Under the pieces are notes generated by a model that saw nothing but the letters and a program-made list of their open reading frames with translations, searched no databases and was not told the origin of the DNA. A DNA stretch of 12,421 nt from positions 1-12,421 of the forward strand of contig JAGGSE010000239.1 of NCBI GenBank assembly GCA_021159225.1, read 5' to 3'. Below, piece by piece: positions 1-7,875 of this stretch (its first letter is position 1; every line of letters begins with the position of its first letter). Origin of the DNA: a bacterium. GTDB taxonomy: Bacteria > Patescibacteriota > Minisyncoccia > Minisyncoccales > JAGGSE01. The position numbers and the translations under genes were made by a program.

Positions 1-2
1 CC

Positions 3-68
3 TCGACTGGCCTCTTCGACTACGAAAAATGGTTAAAAAATCTTGATTTTTTGTTGAATTTTTGTTAG
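3..68 (+). CDS. Possible C-terminal tail of an upstream gene (partial)
   Basis: The third forward frame is open from the window edge to a TAG at 66-68. It gives about 21 residues with a protein-like composition (it includes the stretch GLFDYEKWLKNLDF, aromatic and charged residues alternating). The other two forward frames stop earlier. If real, the gene ends 12 bases before the clpB start and would be its operon partner. The family cannot be recognised from so few residues, and a chance open stretch of this length is quite possible. Confidence 0.3.
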   Translation, partial: STGLFDYEKWLKNLDFLLNFC

Positions 69-80
69 TTTAGCAACTGT

Positions 81-2777
81 ATGAGTATGTTAACACCAGG
101 AGGACAAAATTTTACCCACAAAGCCCAAGAGGCGCTGCTGATGGCTCAGGACATAGCCAGAGAGAGGGGGCAGCAGCAGATTGATGCCCTCCACCTTTTG
201 TATGTTTTATTGTCTCAAGAAGAGAGCGTAATTTTGAATTTGCTTCAAAAGATGGGGGTAGATATTAGAGCGCTAAAGAGAAATGTGGAGATTGCCTTGG
301 ATAAAATTCCGATTATTGCCACCCCTCAAACATTCGGTCAGTTTTATCTCACCCAGGATATGGCCAAGGTCTTGGACAAAGCCAGAGATGAGGCGATGAA
401 GATGAGGGATGAGTTTATTTCGGTGGAACACTTCTTTCTCGCTCTTTTGTCTACTCAAACAAAAGCCAGGGAGATTTTAGACAAGGCAAGATTCATTTAC
501 CCTAGTGGCTCCACCGGCACCTTGGAGTATGGAGGTTTGAATTATCAGGATTTTTTGAGACAGTTGTCTCTTCTCCGGGGAGGAAGAAGAATTACCGACC
601 CAGAGCCGGAAACAAAATATCAGGTGATAGAGAAGTATGCCCGAAATCTTAGTATTGAAGCCAGAAGGGGAAAATTGGATCCGGTGATTGGCAGGGAAAG
701 GGAGATTCGGCGTCTAATGCAGGTTTTGTCCCGAAGGACAAAGAATAATCCTGTTTTAATTGGAGAAGCCGGGGTGGGGAAAACAGCCATCGTGGAAGGA
801 CTTGCCCAGAGAATTGTTTCCGGTCAGGTGCCGGAGAGTTTGCGGGACAAGGAGATTATCAGTTTGGACCTTGGCGCTTTAGTGGCCGGGACAAAGTACC
901 GGGGAGAATTTGAGGATAGGGTAAAGGCCTTTTTGAAGGAAGTCAAACGGGCAAAGGACCGCTATATTCTATTTATTGACGAACTTCATACCATTGTTGG
1001 CGCGGGCGCGGCGGAAGGTGCGGTGGATGCCTCAAATCTTTTGAAGCCGGCTTTAGCCAGAGGAGAATTGAGGGCTATCGGAGCCACTACCCTTAAGGAG
1101 TATCAGAAATACATTGAAAAGGACCCTGCCTTAGAGAGAAGATTTCAGCCCATCTATGTGGCTGAGCCCTCAATTGCTGATACCATTGCCATATTAAGGG
1201 GACTGAAGGAAAAATATGAACTCCATCATGGAGTAAAAATCAGCGACCAGGCTCTTGTTGCCTGCGCTCAACTATCTGCCCGATATATCTCAGACCGTTT
1301 TTTGCCCGACAAGGCGGTTGACCTAATGGACGAGGCGATGAGCCGCTTACGGTTAGAGACGGAATCAGAACCAGAGGATCTGGATATTCTGAAAAAAGAG
1401 ATTCAATCCTTGGAGATTGAAGCAAAAACCGTAAAGAAGAACAGCAGAGAAGAAAGGGCTCTTTTGAGACAACTTGCCGACCTAAAGGAACGGGCAAAAG
1501 CCATTGAAAGCAAATGGAAGAGCGAAAAGGAAACCATTGAAAGGATTAAAAAGATAAAAAGACAACTTGAAGACCTTCGCTTTAGGATAGAAAGAGAGAC
1601 GGCCAGAGCCAATCTTCAAGAGGTTGCTGAATTGAAGTATGGAGAGGTTCCCCGGTTGATGAAGGAACTGAAAAAAGAAGAGCGTAAACTTCGGCGCCTT
1701 CAACAAGGGCATCCCATCTTAAGGCAGGAGATTTCCGAGGAGGATGTGGCAAGGGTGGTTTCAGATTGGACAGGAATTCCGGTTAACCGACTCTTAAGAG
1801 CCGAGGCAAGGAAGTTGGAGAAAATGGAAGAAATTCTTTCAAGAAGGGTGGTTGGTCAAAATGAGGCGATTTCGGCTATTTCCAATGCTATCCGGCGAGC
1901 AAGAGCAGGTATTGCTCCAGAGAATAGGCCAATGGGTTCTTTTATGTTTTTAGGACCCACAGGGGTTGGAAAGACAGAAACTGCTCGGGCATTGGCCGAA
2001 TTTCTTTTTAATGACGAGAAGGCGCTTGTCCGTTTGGATATGTCAGAGTATATGGAGAAGCACTCGGTTTCAAAAATAATCGGCAGTCCACCCGGCTATG
2101 TTGGCTATGAGGAGGGAGGGCAATTGACTGAAAAGGTCAGGCATCGTCCCTATTCAGTAGTTTTGCTTGACGAAATTGAGAAAGCCCATCCTGATGTCTT
2201 TAATCTGTTGCTTCAAATTTTGGAAGACGGCCGTTTGACAGATGCAAAGGGGAGGGTGGTTTCCTTTAGGAATACAATTCTGATTATGACATCCAATATC
2301 GGTTCGGATATAATAGCCAAGGAGTCAAAGGTAGGGTTTGTGAAGGATGAAAAGGATTCCAGAAGGGACAGTTTAAGAGAGAAGGTGATGGCCAGCCTGC
2401 GGGCAACATTTAAACCTGAATTTTTAAATCGTATTGATGAAATCATCATCTTTAATTATTTGGGCAAAGAGGAGATTAAGAAGATTGTGGACCTAGAATT
2501 GGCTAAGGTAATAGAGCGGTTAAAAAAGAAAAAGATTCATCTTGTGGTTTTAGAGTCGGCAAAGAAGTTTTTAGCCCAAAAAGGATTTGATCCAAACCTT
2601 GGGGCAAGGCCTTTAAGAAGAGTAATAGAGCGGGAGATATTAAATCCCCTTGCTTTAAAGATAGTGTCCGGAGAGGTCAAGGAAGGGGATAGGGTCAGGA
2701 TTGCTTTTGAGAATGGTAAAATTAAAATTTTTGGCTCCAGAAAGCCCTCCAAAATTAAAGAAGGTGTACCTGTTTAA
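81..2777 (+). CDS. clpB: ClpB-type AAA+ disaggregase/unfoldase with a ClpC-like VGF loop
   Basis: Hsp100 chaperone that threads aggregated proteins through a hexameric ring in the cytosol, normally working with DnaK. Visible parts: N-domain with two Clp_N-like repeats (about 10-165); first AAA+ module with Walker A GEAGVGKT (228-235), Walker B ILFIDE (296-301) and pore loop KYRG (272-275); a long coiled-coil middle domain (about 420-545) including the ClpB-typical stretch [11 protein letters not shown]; second AAA+ module with Walker A GPTGVGKT (625-632), pore loop GYVG (672-675) and Walker B VVLLDE (693-698); and the C-terminal domain with GARPLRR. At 898 aa it is slightly longer than usual ClpB. 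Part of the excess is a longer segment after TSNIGS that carries VGF (751-753), as in ClpC proteins that dock to ClpP. The start at 81 aligns with family N-termini ([10 protein letters not shown]); no Shine-Dalgarno precedes it, and an AGGAGG at 98-103 lies inside the gene. A second in-frame ATG at 87 is possible. The downstream pseudo-HtrA gene starts 6 bases after the stop. Confidence 0.93.
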   Translation: MSMLTPGGQNFTHKAQEALLMAQDIARERGQQQIDALHLLYVLLSQEESVILNLLQKMGVDIRALKRNVEIALDKIPIIATPQTFGQFYLTQDMAKVLDKARDEAMKMRDEFISVEHFFLALLSTQTKAREILDKARFIYPSGSTGTLEYGGLNYQDFLRQLSLLRGGRRITDPEPETKYQVIEKYARNLSIEARRGKLDPVIGREREIRRLMQVLSRRTKNNPVLIGEAGVGKTAIVEGLAQRIVSGQVPESLRDKEIISLDLGALVAGTKYRGEFEDRVKAFLKEVKRAKDRYILFIDELHTIVGAGAAEGAVDASNLLKPALARGELRAIGATTLKEYQKYIEKDPALERRFQPIYVAEPSIADTIAILRGLKEKYELHHGVKISDQALVACAQLSARYISDRFLPDKAVDLMDEAMSRLRLETESEPEDLDILKKEIQSLEIEAKTVKKNSREERALLRQLADLKERAKAIESKWKSEKETIERIKKIKRQLEDLRFRIERETARANLQEVAELKYGEVPRLMKELKKEERKLRRLQQGHPILRQEISEEDVARVVSDWTGIPVNRLLRAEARKLEKMEEILSRRVVGQNEAISAISNAIRRARAGIAPENRPMGSFMFLGPTGVGKTETARALAEFLFNDEKALVRLDMSEYMEKHSVSKIIGSPPGYVGYEEGGQLTEKVRHRPYSVVLLDEIEKAHPDVFNLLLQILEDGRLTDAKGRVVSFRNTILIMTSNIGSDIIAKESKVGFVKDEKDSRRDSLREKVMASLRATFKPEFLNRIDEIIIFNYLGKEEIKKIVDLELAKVIERLKKKKIHLVVLESAKKFLAQKGFDPNLGARPLRRVIEREILNPLALKIVSGEVKEGDRVRIAFENGKIKIFGSRKPSKIKEGVPV

Positions 2778-2783
2778 TGTTTT

Positions 2784-3500
2784 ATGTTAAAGGATGTTTT
2801 TAAGATTCTGGCTGTTTTTGTTTTGGGAATTTTAGGAGGGATTTTCGGCAGCCAGTTTCTTTTGCCCCTTTTTCTGGGGACATCTTTTTTTTCTCTACCC
2901 AATTCTTCATCCACCCCTGTTTACGTCATAAATAAAACCCAGAAGATTTATATTGAAGAAAATAGGGCTCTTATTGATGCCCTTGAAAAGACAAAAGGAG
3001 CAGTTGTTGGAATTGAGACACGGACCAAAAGAGGGAAACGATTAAATGGCTCCGGGCTTATTCTTACCTCAGACGGAATGGCTGTCAGTTTGGCTCAACT
3101 TTTTCCCAAGGGAGGAGTTTCAACCATTTATTTCAAGGGAGAAAAAGTAAAATACCAACTTTTGAAAAGGGATACCAAAAGGGATCTGGTTTTGGTTCAG
3201 TTAAAAGGAGATGATTTTCCTACTGTTGGATTTGCTCAGCCAAGCAGGGTCAAACTGGGAGAGCGGGTATTTTTGGTGGGGGTGGATTTTAAAGGAAAAA
3301 AACCTGCCTATTTCGCAAACGAGGGTATTCTTAGATACCTTGGAGAAGATGAATTTGAAATCAATATCATTGAAAAAGAAGCCCAGGGTAGCGCGCTTTT
3401 TGACATTAAGGGAAATGTTCTTGGATTAAACTATGTTGACAAATCCGGCAGGGTTTCTGTCATTTCCATTGAAGAGATTAAAAAGTTTGCCCTGCCCTAA
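2784..3500 (+). CDS. Membrane-anchored HtrA-like pseudoprotease (trypsin fold, no catalytic His/Ser)
   Basis: 238-aa protein with an N-terminal membrane anchor (about 7-31) followed by an extracytoplasmic trypsin-like domain of the HtrA/S1C type and no PDZ domain. The fold is recognisable by lining up with the intact HtrA encoded opposite: GSGLILTSDG (89-98) matches GSGFIISKDG; KRDLVLVQL (132-140) matches IRDIAIVKI and keeps the Asp (134); GSALFDIKGNVLGLN (202-216) matches the segment after the catalytic Ser. The His position is Gln105 (VSLAQLF instead of LTNAHVV) and the Ser position is Gln201 (EAQGSAL instead of GNSGGPL). Peptidase activity is therefore not expected. It may be a binding, scaffold or regulatory protein; that role is inferred. 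It begins 6 bases after clpB without a clear Shine-Dalgarno, so translation is probably coupled to clpB. The stop codon interleaves with that of the convergent htrA gene. The reading frame is intact, which argues against a decaying pseudogene. Confidence 0.78.
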   Translation: MLKDVFKILAVFVLGILGGIFGSQFLLPLFLGTSFFSLPNSSSTPVYVINKTQKIYIEENRALIDALEKTKGAVVGIETRTKRGKRLNGSGLILTSDGMAVSLAQLFPKGGVSTIYFKGEKVKYQLLKRDTKRDLVLVQLKGDDFPTVGFAQPSRVKLGERVFLVGVDFKGKKPAYFANEGILRYLGEDEFEINIIEKEAQGSALFDIKGNVLGLNYVDKSGRVSVISIEEIKKFALP

Positions 3501-4810
3501 CCGCTTCTTTCTCCCAAAACAACCTCAACGGTCTTCTTTTTTTTACCTCTTAGGATTTCCAAGGTTACCTTGTCTCCCGGTTTGTATTTTCTTATTATTT
3601 TTGCCAGGCTGTTTTGAGTGGTGATTTTTTCACCATTAAAACTAAGGATAATATCTCCCTCTTGAAGATTGGCTTTCTCTGCCGGGGAGCCGGGGATTAT
3701 TGCTTCTTCTCCTCCACTTCCTCTGACAATCAGGGCGCCGTAGTCCACTGACAAGCCATTTTGCTCTTTGATTTTTTCGTTGATTAAGACATATCTTACC
3801 CCCAAAAATGGATAGGTGATTTTTCCATATTTTTTAACCTCTTCAATATCTCTTTTGACCGCATTTATAGGAATGCTAAACCCGATATTTTGGGCTCCTC
3901 TTGCCATAGCAAAGTTTACACCTATCGCCTCGCCTTTTAGGTTTAGGAGGGGACCGCCTGAATTTCCCGGATTAATAGCGGCGTCGGTTTGGATAACATC
4001 TTCCTGGGTGACAATAATATTTCCTCCGGAGGCGGTTACTGTTCTTCCTAGACCAGAGATTACCCCTACTGAAACCGTGTTTCTAAATTCCCCCAGAGCG
4101 TTTCCAATAGCGATTACCGTCTGACCAATCTGGAGTTGGTCGGAGTCGCCCAAGGGGATAGTGGGAAAGGGACCTCCCCTTTCAATTTTTACAATTGCTA
4201 TATCTCTGATTGAATCTCGAGCCAAGACCGTGGCTTTGTATTTTTTGCCCTCGTTTGTAAAAACGGTATAGTCAGCGGTTTTGTCTGAAACCACATGGGC
4301 ATTGGTTAGAACCAAACCATCTTTTGAGATAATAAATCCGCTTCCTTCCCCTATCTTTTTTTTCTCTGTTCCTTCTTGTTTGTAGTAGGGGACCTTAAAT
4401 TCAAATGGAATATCAAAGAAGAAGTCACCGAAGTCCTTAAAGGGGTTTTCTTCTCTGTAATATAGTTTCATTTTTGGCACATTCTTTGTTATCACCACAC
4501 TTACCACAGCGGGGGATGCTGATTTTACCGCCTTTATTACCATTTCTTGCTGAATAGAGGAGGAGTATTTTGGATTGATTGGCTCTAATTTTTGGTCTTG
4601 GTTGTTTTGAGGAAGATTGATGTTGGTTCTTGAGAGGAGTTCTTTTGTCAGAGAAAAGAAGTAGTTTTGGCTCAAGACTCCTCCTACCCCTCCAGCAGAG
4701 AGGGAGAGCAAAACTATCAAAACTATTTCTATAAATTTACCTTGCCAAGAAGTCCACTTTGAGGGAAGCAGTTTTCTTGGCTTAAATTTTGGCAGTTGAT
4801 ACATGTCCAT
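3497..4810 (-). CDS. htrA: HtrA/DegP-family serine protease with one PDZ domain
   Basis: Envelope quality-control protease that cleaves misfolded proteins outside the membrane. The 437-aa product has a short basic cytoplasmic N-terminus, a single membrane anchor (about 26-48), a linker, a trypsin-like domain (about 90-325) and one C-terminal PDZ domain (about 335-435). The full catalytic triad is present: His172 in LTNAHVV, Asp203 in IRDIAIVKI and Ser284 in GNSGGPL. YPFLGVRY (333-340) opens the PDZ domain, and PGSPAEKANLQEGDIILSFNG is a typical PDZ core. This is the layout of membrane-anchored HtrA proteins with a single PDZ, rather than periplasmic DegP with two. The start is one of two close ATGs (codons 1 and 3), and no strong Shine-Dalgarno is visible. 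It is the last gene of the minus-strand run, 35 bases after the glycosyltransferase gene, and its final bases overlap the convergent pseudo-HtrA gene. Confidence 0.92.
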   Translation of the reverse strand: MDMYQLPKFKPRKLLPSKWTSWQGKFIEIVLIVLLSLSAGGVGGVLSQNYFFSLTKELLSRTNINLPQNNQDQKLEPINPKYSSSIQQEMVIKAVKSASPAVVSVVITKNVPKMKLYYREENPFKDFGDFFFDIPFEFKVPYYKQEGTEKKKIGEGSGFIISKDGLVLTNAHVVSDKTADYTVFTNEGKKYKATVLARDSIRDIAIVKIERGGPFPTIPLGDSDQLQIGQTVIAIGNALGEFRNTVSVGVISGLGRTVTASGGNIIVTQEDVIQTDAAINPGNSGGPLLNLKGEAIGVNFAMARGAQNIGFSIPINAVKRDIEEVKKYGKITYPFLGVRYVLINEKIKEQNGLSVDYGALIVRGSGGEEAIIPGSPAEKANLQEGDIILSFNGEKITTQNSLAKIIRKYKPGDKVTLEILRGKKKKTVEVVLGERSG

Positions 4811-4845
4811 AGTTTATTTTAGTTGTCTTGCCGGTAATTTTGTTG

Positions 4846-5577
4846 TCATTTGGGTTTGTTTGGGGGTTTGTTTTTTCTTTTTTCTTTTAAATCATCAAAT
4901 CGGTACCTGAAAATTTGTTTTTTGACAGGACCAAAAAGGAGCATATAAAGACCAGCAAGAAGATATTTAGAGTAGGTTTTTAGCCGGCCGTCTTTTTCAA
5001 ACCTTCTTACCGAGGTTAAAACCGGCTCTGTTTTGATATACCCAAAGGGCGCAATTTTTGATGCCCTTCGGGCAAGGTCATGGTCTTCACCGATTTTTAT
5101 TTCCTCGTCAAATCCCTTTATTTTTTCAAACACCTCGCGTTTTATCAGAATAGAGTTTGTGGCATGAGGTAAGAATCCTTGAGAGATTTCAGTCCACAAA
5201 TTATATAAAAAATAGGCAACCTTGTCAAACCAGTTTCCGTCAGGATAAATGGGAAAGGAAGCCACTCCTAATTTTCTTCTTTTAAATTCTTTCAGGAGGG
5301 TTTTCAAAAAGTGATTTGGGAGATAGGTGTTGTCAGCGTCCATAAATAGAAAAATGTCTCCCCTTGCTATTTTTGCTCCCTCGTTTCGACTCTTGGCCGG
5401 CAGTCCACCTTTTGTGATTATACATCCAAAGGAGCGGGCTATCTCTCTTGTTTTGTCTTTTGAACCGGCATCAGCCACAATAATCTCATAGTCAGAAAAA
5501 TCCTGTTTTTTAATCTGGGAAAGCAGGATAGGCAAATGCTTCTCTTCGTTTAGGGCTGGGATAATAATTGAAAGCAT
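4846..5577 (-). CDS. Family 2 (GT-A) glycosyltransferase
   Basis: Transfers a sugar from a nucleotide-sugar donor to an unidentified acceptor, probably a lipid or envelope glycan at the inner membrane face. The 243-aa product starts with the GT2 signature LSIIIPALNEEKHLP (2-16), then ADAGSKDKT (35-43). It has a metal-binding DAD motif (80-82, in FMDADN) and the acceptor/catalytic-base region GEDHDLARR (163-171). A hydrophobic stretch near 203-217 may contact the membrane. The C-terminus is Lys/Pro-rich (ending NKPPNKPK), encoded by a T/G-rich low-complexity stretch. AGAGG at 5590-5594 is a plausible ribosome site with a rather long spacing to the ATG. It lies 31 bases after comEC and 35 before htrA in the same run. 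The acceptor cannot be told from sequence. Confidence 0.87.
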   Translation of the reverse strand: MLSIIIPALNEEKHLPILLSQIKKQDFSDYEIIVADAGSKDKTREIARSFGCIITKGGLPAKSRNEGAKIARGDIFLFMDADNTYLPNHFLKTLLKEFKRRKLGVASFPIYPDGNWFDKVAYFLYNLWTEISQGFLPHATNSILIKREVFEKIKGFDEEIKIGEDHDLARRASKIAPFGYIKTEPVLTSVRRFEKDGRLKTYSKYLLAGLYMLLFGPVKKQIFRYRFDDLKEKRKNKPPNKPK

Positions 5578-5589
5578 TGTATTTTTTTA

Positions 5590-5594
5590 CCTCT
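5590..5594 (-). promoter_or_regulatory. Ribosome binding site of the glycosyltransferase gene
   Basis: On the minus strand AGAGG lies 12 bases before the ATG at 5577. It sits in the 31-base gap after comEC and is one of the few visible Shine-Dalgarno motifs in this minus-strand run. Confidence 0.45.
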
Positions 5595-5608
5595 TTGGCT
5601 GTTTTCTG

Positions 5609-7111
5609 TCAAACCTTGACAAATCTTGTTTTTTGGCTTTTTAACAATTTCCAGACAAGGAAGGTTAAAATCAGGTAAAAGAGCAACAGACCCTGCCAAG
5701 GCAGGTTTAGAACAAGAGGAGGGAGGCCGGAGAAAAATTTTACTACCTCTACTACATAGGTTAGAAGAAGCCAGACAATGCCGGAGAAAAGCCAGCCCAG
5801 GTTTTGCCACACTGCTCCAGCAAAGGCATAAACAAATCCCGCTCCCATAATATAGGGGAGGATAGGGACAACTAGAACATTGCTAAAAACCGAAAAGGGG
5901 CAGATGTAGCCAAAGTTGTAAATTAGAAGGGGCAGGGTGAATATCTGAGCCGAGAGGGACATGGACGAAATGTTTCTTAACTGAAATGCATTGGGAATAA
6001 ACCTTAGCCAGTTTTGAAAGAGGGGTACCAGATGGATAATTCCCATCATTGCCAAAAATGAGAGTTGGAATCCGACATCAGATTTCAAAAGCAGGGGATT
6101 TTGGGCAAGCATCAGTGCTCCTGCTAAAATTAGCGAGCGGGAAGAGACAGCCATTCTTCCCAAATGCTGGGCAAGGAGAAAAAGTCCTCCCATAATTCCC
6201 GCCCTTACAGCCGAGGACTGAAGCCCGCTCATTACGATAAATAGAGGTATAAGGACAATGGTTAGATAAAATGCCTGATTCCTCCATAACCCTAATCCGA
6301 TTAGGATTGTCATTGAGATGCTGGTAAGGATGGCTATATGCATTCCGGAAATAGCCACAATATGCCTCAAGCCAGCCAGATTTAATTTTTGCTTCCATTC
6401 TTTGGAAATCCGACCCTTGTCTCCCAAGATAAGGGCGGCGAGAATGGAAGCACGGGGAGGAGAGAGGTTTTGATAGATTGAATTTCGGAGTTTCTTTTTG
6501 ACAGAAAGAATGCCTGCGTAAATAGGGTTTCCCTGGTTTCGGGAAATTAGTTGGATTTTGGGAAAGTACATCAGGGAATATATCCTCTGCTTTTTTAGAT
6601 AGTCCCGATAATTGAAGTCCTCAAAAACGGGCGGGGATTTTAATTTTCCCTTTATCCATAACCTATCGCCATAGCGGTATTTTTGATATTTTCCCGTTGT
6701 TACCAGAACCCTGCCCTTAACAGACCCGATTACCTGCCCTTTTAGGGTTTCTACCTCAATTGTCAATCGGGTATTTCTTTCTCTGGCCTCCGGCTCCCTG
6801 ACAATTACTCCAGTTAAGACAATCACCTGGTCCTTGTCGTTGTTTTTTGTCAGTTTATTGTTTTCAGTTAGGGCGTCAAAATTTTGATATCTTAGTATCC
6901 CAATGCCCAGGAGCAGAATACAGGAGCCCAAGACAACAAGGATCTTATAAGACCAGAACACCGAAATAAAAAGAATTCCTAAAATCAGAATTCCCAGAAG
7001 GAGAACAGAAGAGATAGAAAGGGAGGAGGCAAGAAAAATGCCTCCAATAAAGGAGAGGCAGAGGTAAAGGAGGATTTGGGAAGGAGTAAGAGAGGTTTCT
7101 ATCTGGGACAT
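5609..7111 (-). CDS. comEC: ComEC/Rec2-type DNA uptake channel lacking the metallo-beta-lactamase domain
   Basis: ComEC forms the inner-membrane channel that brings single-stranded DNA into the cell during natural transformation. The 500-aa product shows N-terminal membrane helices (about 12-75), an OB-like soluble domain (about 95-190, including the segment RYGDRLWIKGKLKSP) and the polytopic Competence domain (about 220-490). The signature is ILGDKGRISKEWKQKLNLAG followed by RHIVAISGMHIAI (249-261). Full-length ComEC proteins of 700-800 aa end with a metallo-beta-lactamase-like domain (HxHxDH) proposed to degrade the non-transported strand. Here the protein stops just after the last hydrophobic segment, and the next gene is unrelated. 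The start ATG lies inside the preceding HAD gene (13-base overlap), which suggests translational coupling. The identity is secure; whether this short form alone supports DNA uptake is not known from the sequence. Confidence 0.9.
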   Translation of the reverse strand: MSQIETSLTPSQILLYLCLSFIGGIFLASSLSISSVLLLGILILGILFISVFWSYKILVVLGSCILLLGIGILRYQNFDALTENNKLTKNNDKDQVIVLTGVIVREPEARERNTRLTIEVETLKGQVIGSVKGRVLVTTGKYQKYRYGDRLWIKGKLKSPPVFEDFNYRDYLKKQRIYSLMYFPKIQLISRNQGNPIYAGILSVKKKLRNSIYQNLSPPRASILAALILGDKGRISKEWKQKLNLAGLRHIVAISGMHIAILTSISMTILIGLGLWRNQAFYLTIVLIPLFIVMSGLQSSAVRAGIMGGLFLLAQHLGRMAVSSRSLILAGALMLAQNPLLLKSDVGFQLSFLAMMGIIHLVPLFQNWLRFIPNAFQLRNISSMSLSAQIFTLPLLIYNFGYICPFSVFSNVLVVPILPYIMGAGFVYAFAGAVWQNLGWLFSGIVWLLLTYVVEVVKFFSGLPPLVLNLPWQGLLLFYLILTFLVWKLLKSQKTRFVKV

Positions 7112-7875
7112 TTTAGGTTTTTCAGAACTGTCTTTACTATTTGAGGCAGTCTTCCTCTGTTTAGCCTATAAACAACATTTTTTCTTTCTACAATAACAGG
7201 CCATTTCCTCCTTTGGCTATAGCGGTAGAGTTGAAGGTTTGGATTGAAGGCAATGGGATAATCGACCAATTTTAGAAAGGGGATGTCGGCCTCTGTATCG
7301 CCAACCCCTATGGAGTCCTTTAGATTAAGTCCTTTCTTTTTGACTACTGTTTTCAGGATTTTTCCCTTGTCTTTAATCATATCTTCAAAAAGAATTTTCC
7401 CGGTGAATCTTCCTTTTTTATCTGTTTCAAAAATTCGGCTGTATGTTCTATCAAAGCCGAATTTTTTTCCAAACTCCCTGACCATTTCCTGGGGGGAGCC
7501 AGAGATAGCCAGTAGATAGTAGTTTTTCTTTAGTTCTGAAACCAAGCAACGGGTAAATCGGTAGGTAAAGTTTTTTTGATCAGAGACCACCTTCCTTGCC
7601 GCCTTCCAGACATCTTCAGCCCTTTTCTTTTTTATAAACCTGTGATATGCCAGGATTACCTTCTCTATATAATCCTCATAGGAGCCCTTCCTGTTCAGCC
7701 AGTTTTGGAGTTCTCGGCTGTATACTTTTCGGGCTTTTTTTGGGAATATCTTTTCCTCAATCAGTTCCTCTAAAAGTTCAATCAGAAGGCTTGACCTAAA
7801 GACCGTGCCGTCTAAATCAAAAACAGCAACCCGCTTTTTAGAAGATTTTTTATTGGCCCTTGTATTTTTTTCCAT
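7099..7875 (-). CDS. HAD-superfamily subfamily IB phosphatase
   Basis: Probable small-molecule phosphatase of the phosphoserine-phosphatase-like HAD-IB group. Visible motifs: motif I VAVFDLDGT (16-24) with nucleophile Asp20 and acid/base Asp22; motif II LLAISGS with Ser125; a Lys in DKGK (169-172) as likely motif III; motif IV GVGDTEAD (190-197). A helical cap lies between motifs I and II (about 28-115). The tail segment AFNPNLQLYRYSQRRKWPVI is typical of HAD-IB proteins. An unusual basic leader (MEKNTRANKKSSKKR) precedes motif I. The substrate is unknown; phosphoserine and lysophospholipid-type phosphates are both possible within this family. The ATG shares one base with the ftsZ stop (TAATG), so it is probably translated by ribosomes finishing ftsZ. 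It overlaps comEC by 13 bases. Confidence 0.85.
   Translation of the reverse strand: MEKNTRANKKSSKKRVAVFDLDGTVFRSSLLIELLEELIEEKIFPKKARKVYSRELQNWLNRKGSYEDYIEKVILAYHRFIKKKRAEDVWKAARKVVSDQKNFTYRFTRCLVSELKKNYYLLAISGSPQEMVREFGKKFGFDRTYSRIFETDKKGRFTGKILFEDMIKDKGKILKTVVKKKGLNLKDSIGVGDTEADIPFLKLVDYPIAFNPNLQLYRYSQRRKWPVIVERKNVVYRLNRGRLPQIVKTVLKNLKCPR

Noticed and set aside
1..30. TTCGACT resembling a tRNA T-loop near the left edge
   Set aside because: The flanking bases cannot form the 5-bp T stem, and no acceptor stem or CCA follows.
35..52. Perfect 8-bp inverted repeat AAAAAATC/GATTTTTT upstream of clpB
   Set aside because: The 2-base gap is too short for an RNA hairpin, A/T runs make it easy to arise by chance, and it does not match the CIRCE heat-shock operator.
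43..71. Possible clpB promoter TTGATT-17-TAGTTT
   Set aside because: The -10 box is poor, the region is T-rich, and it may overlap the end of an upstream gene; not strong enough to annotate.
98..103. Strong AGGAGG just inside clpB
   Set aside because: No start codon follows at a proper distance and the upstream start fits the ClpB N-terminus; it simply encodes Pro-Gly-Gly codons.
3531..3544. T8 run after the pseudo-HtrA gene as a terminator
   Set aside because: No GC-rich hairpin precedes it on the plus strand, and the bases encode the lysine-rich end of HtrA on the other strand.
3816..4124. Open frame antisense to the htrA protease domain
   Set aside because: It lies wholly inside a gene with an intact catalytic triad and family match; no motif and no ribosome site of its own.
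4848..4874. T/G-rich tandem-like tract at the end of the glycosyltransferase gene
   Set aside because: Imperfect units, explained by the Lys/Pro-rich C-terminus; no sign of a mobile-element end.
6078..6398. A 106-codon frame inside comEC in another minus-strand frame
   Set aside because: The product is unlike any protein family I know and the overlapping ComEC core motifs are convincing.
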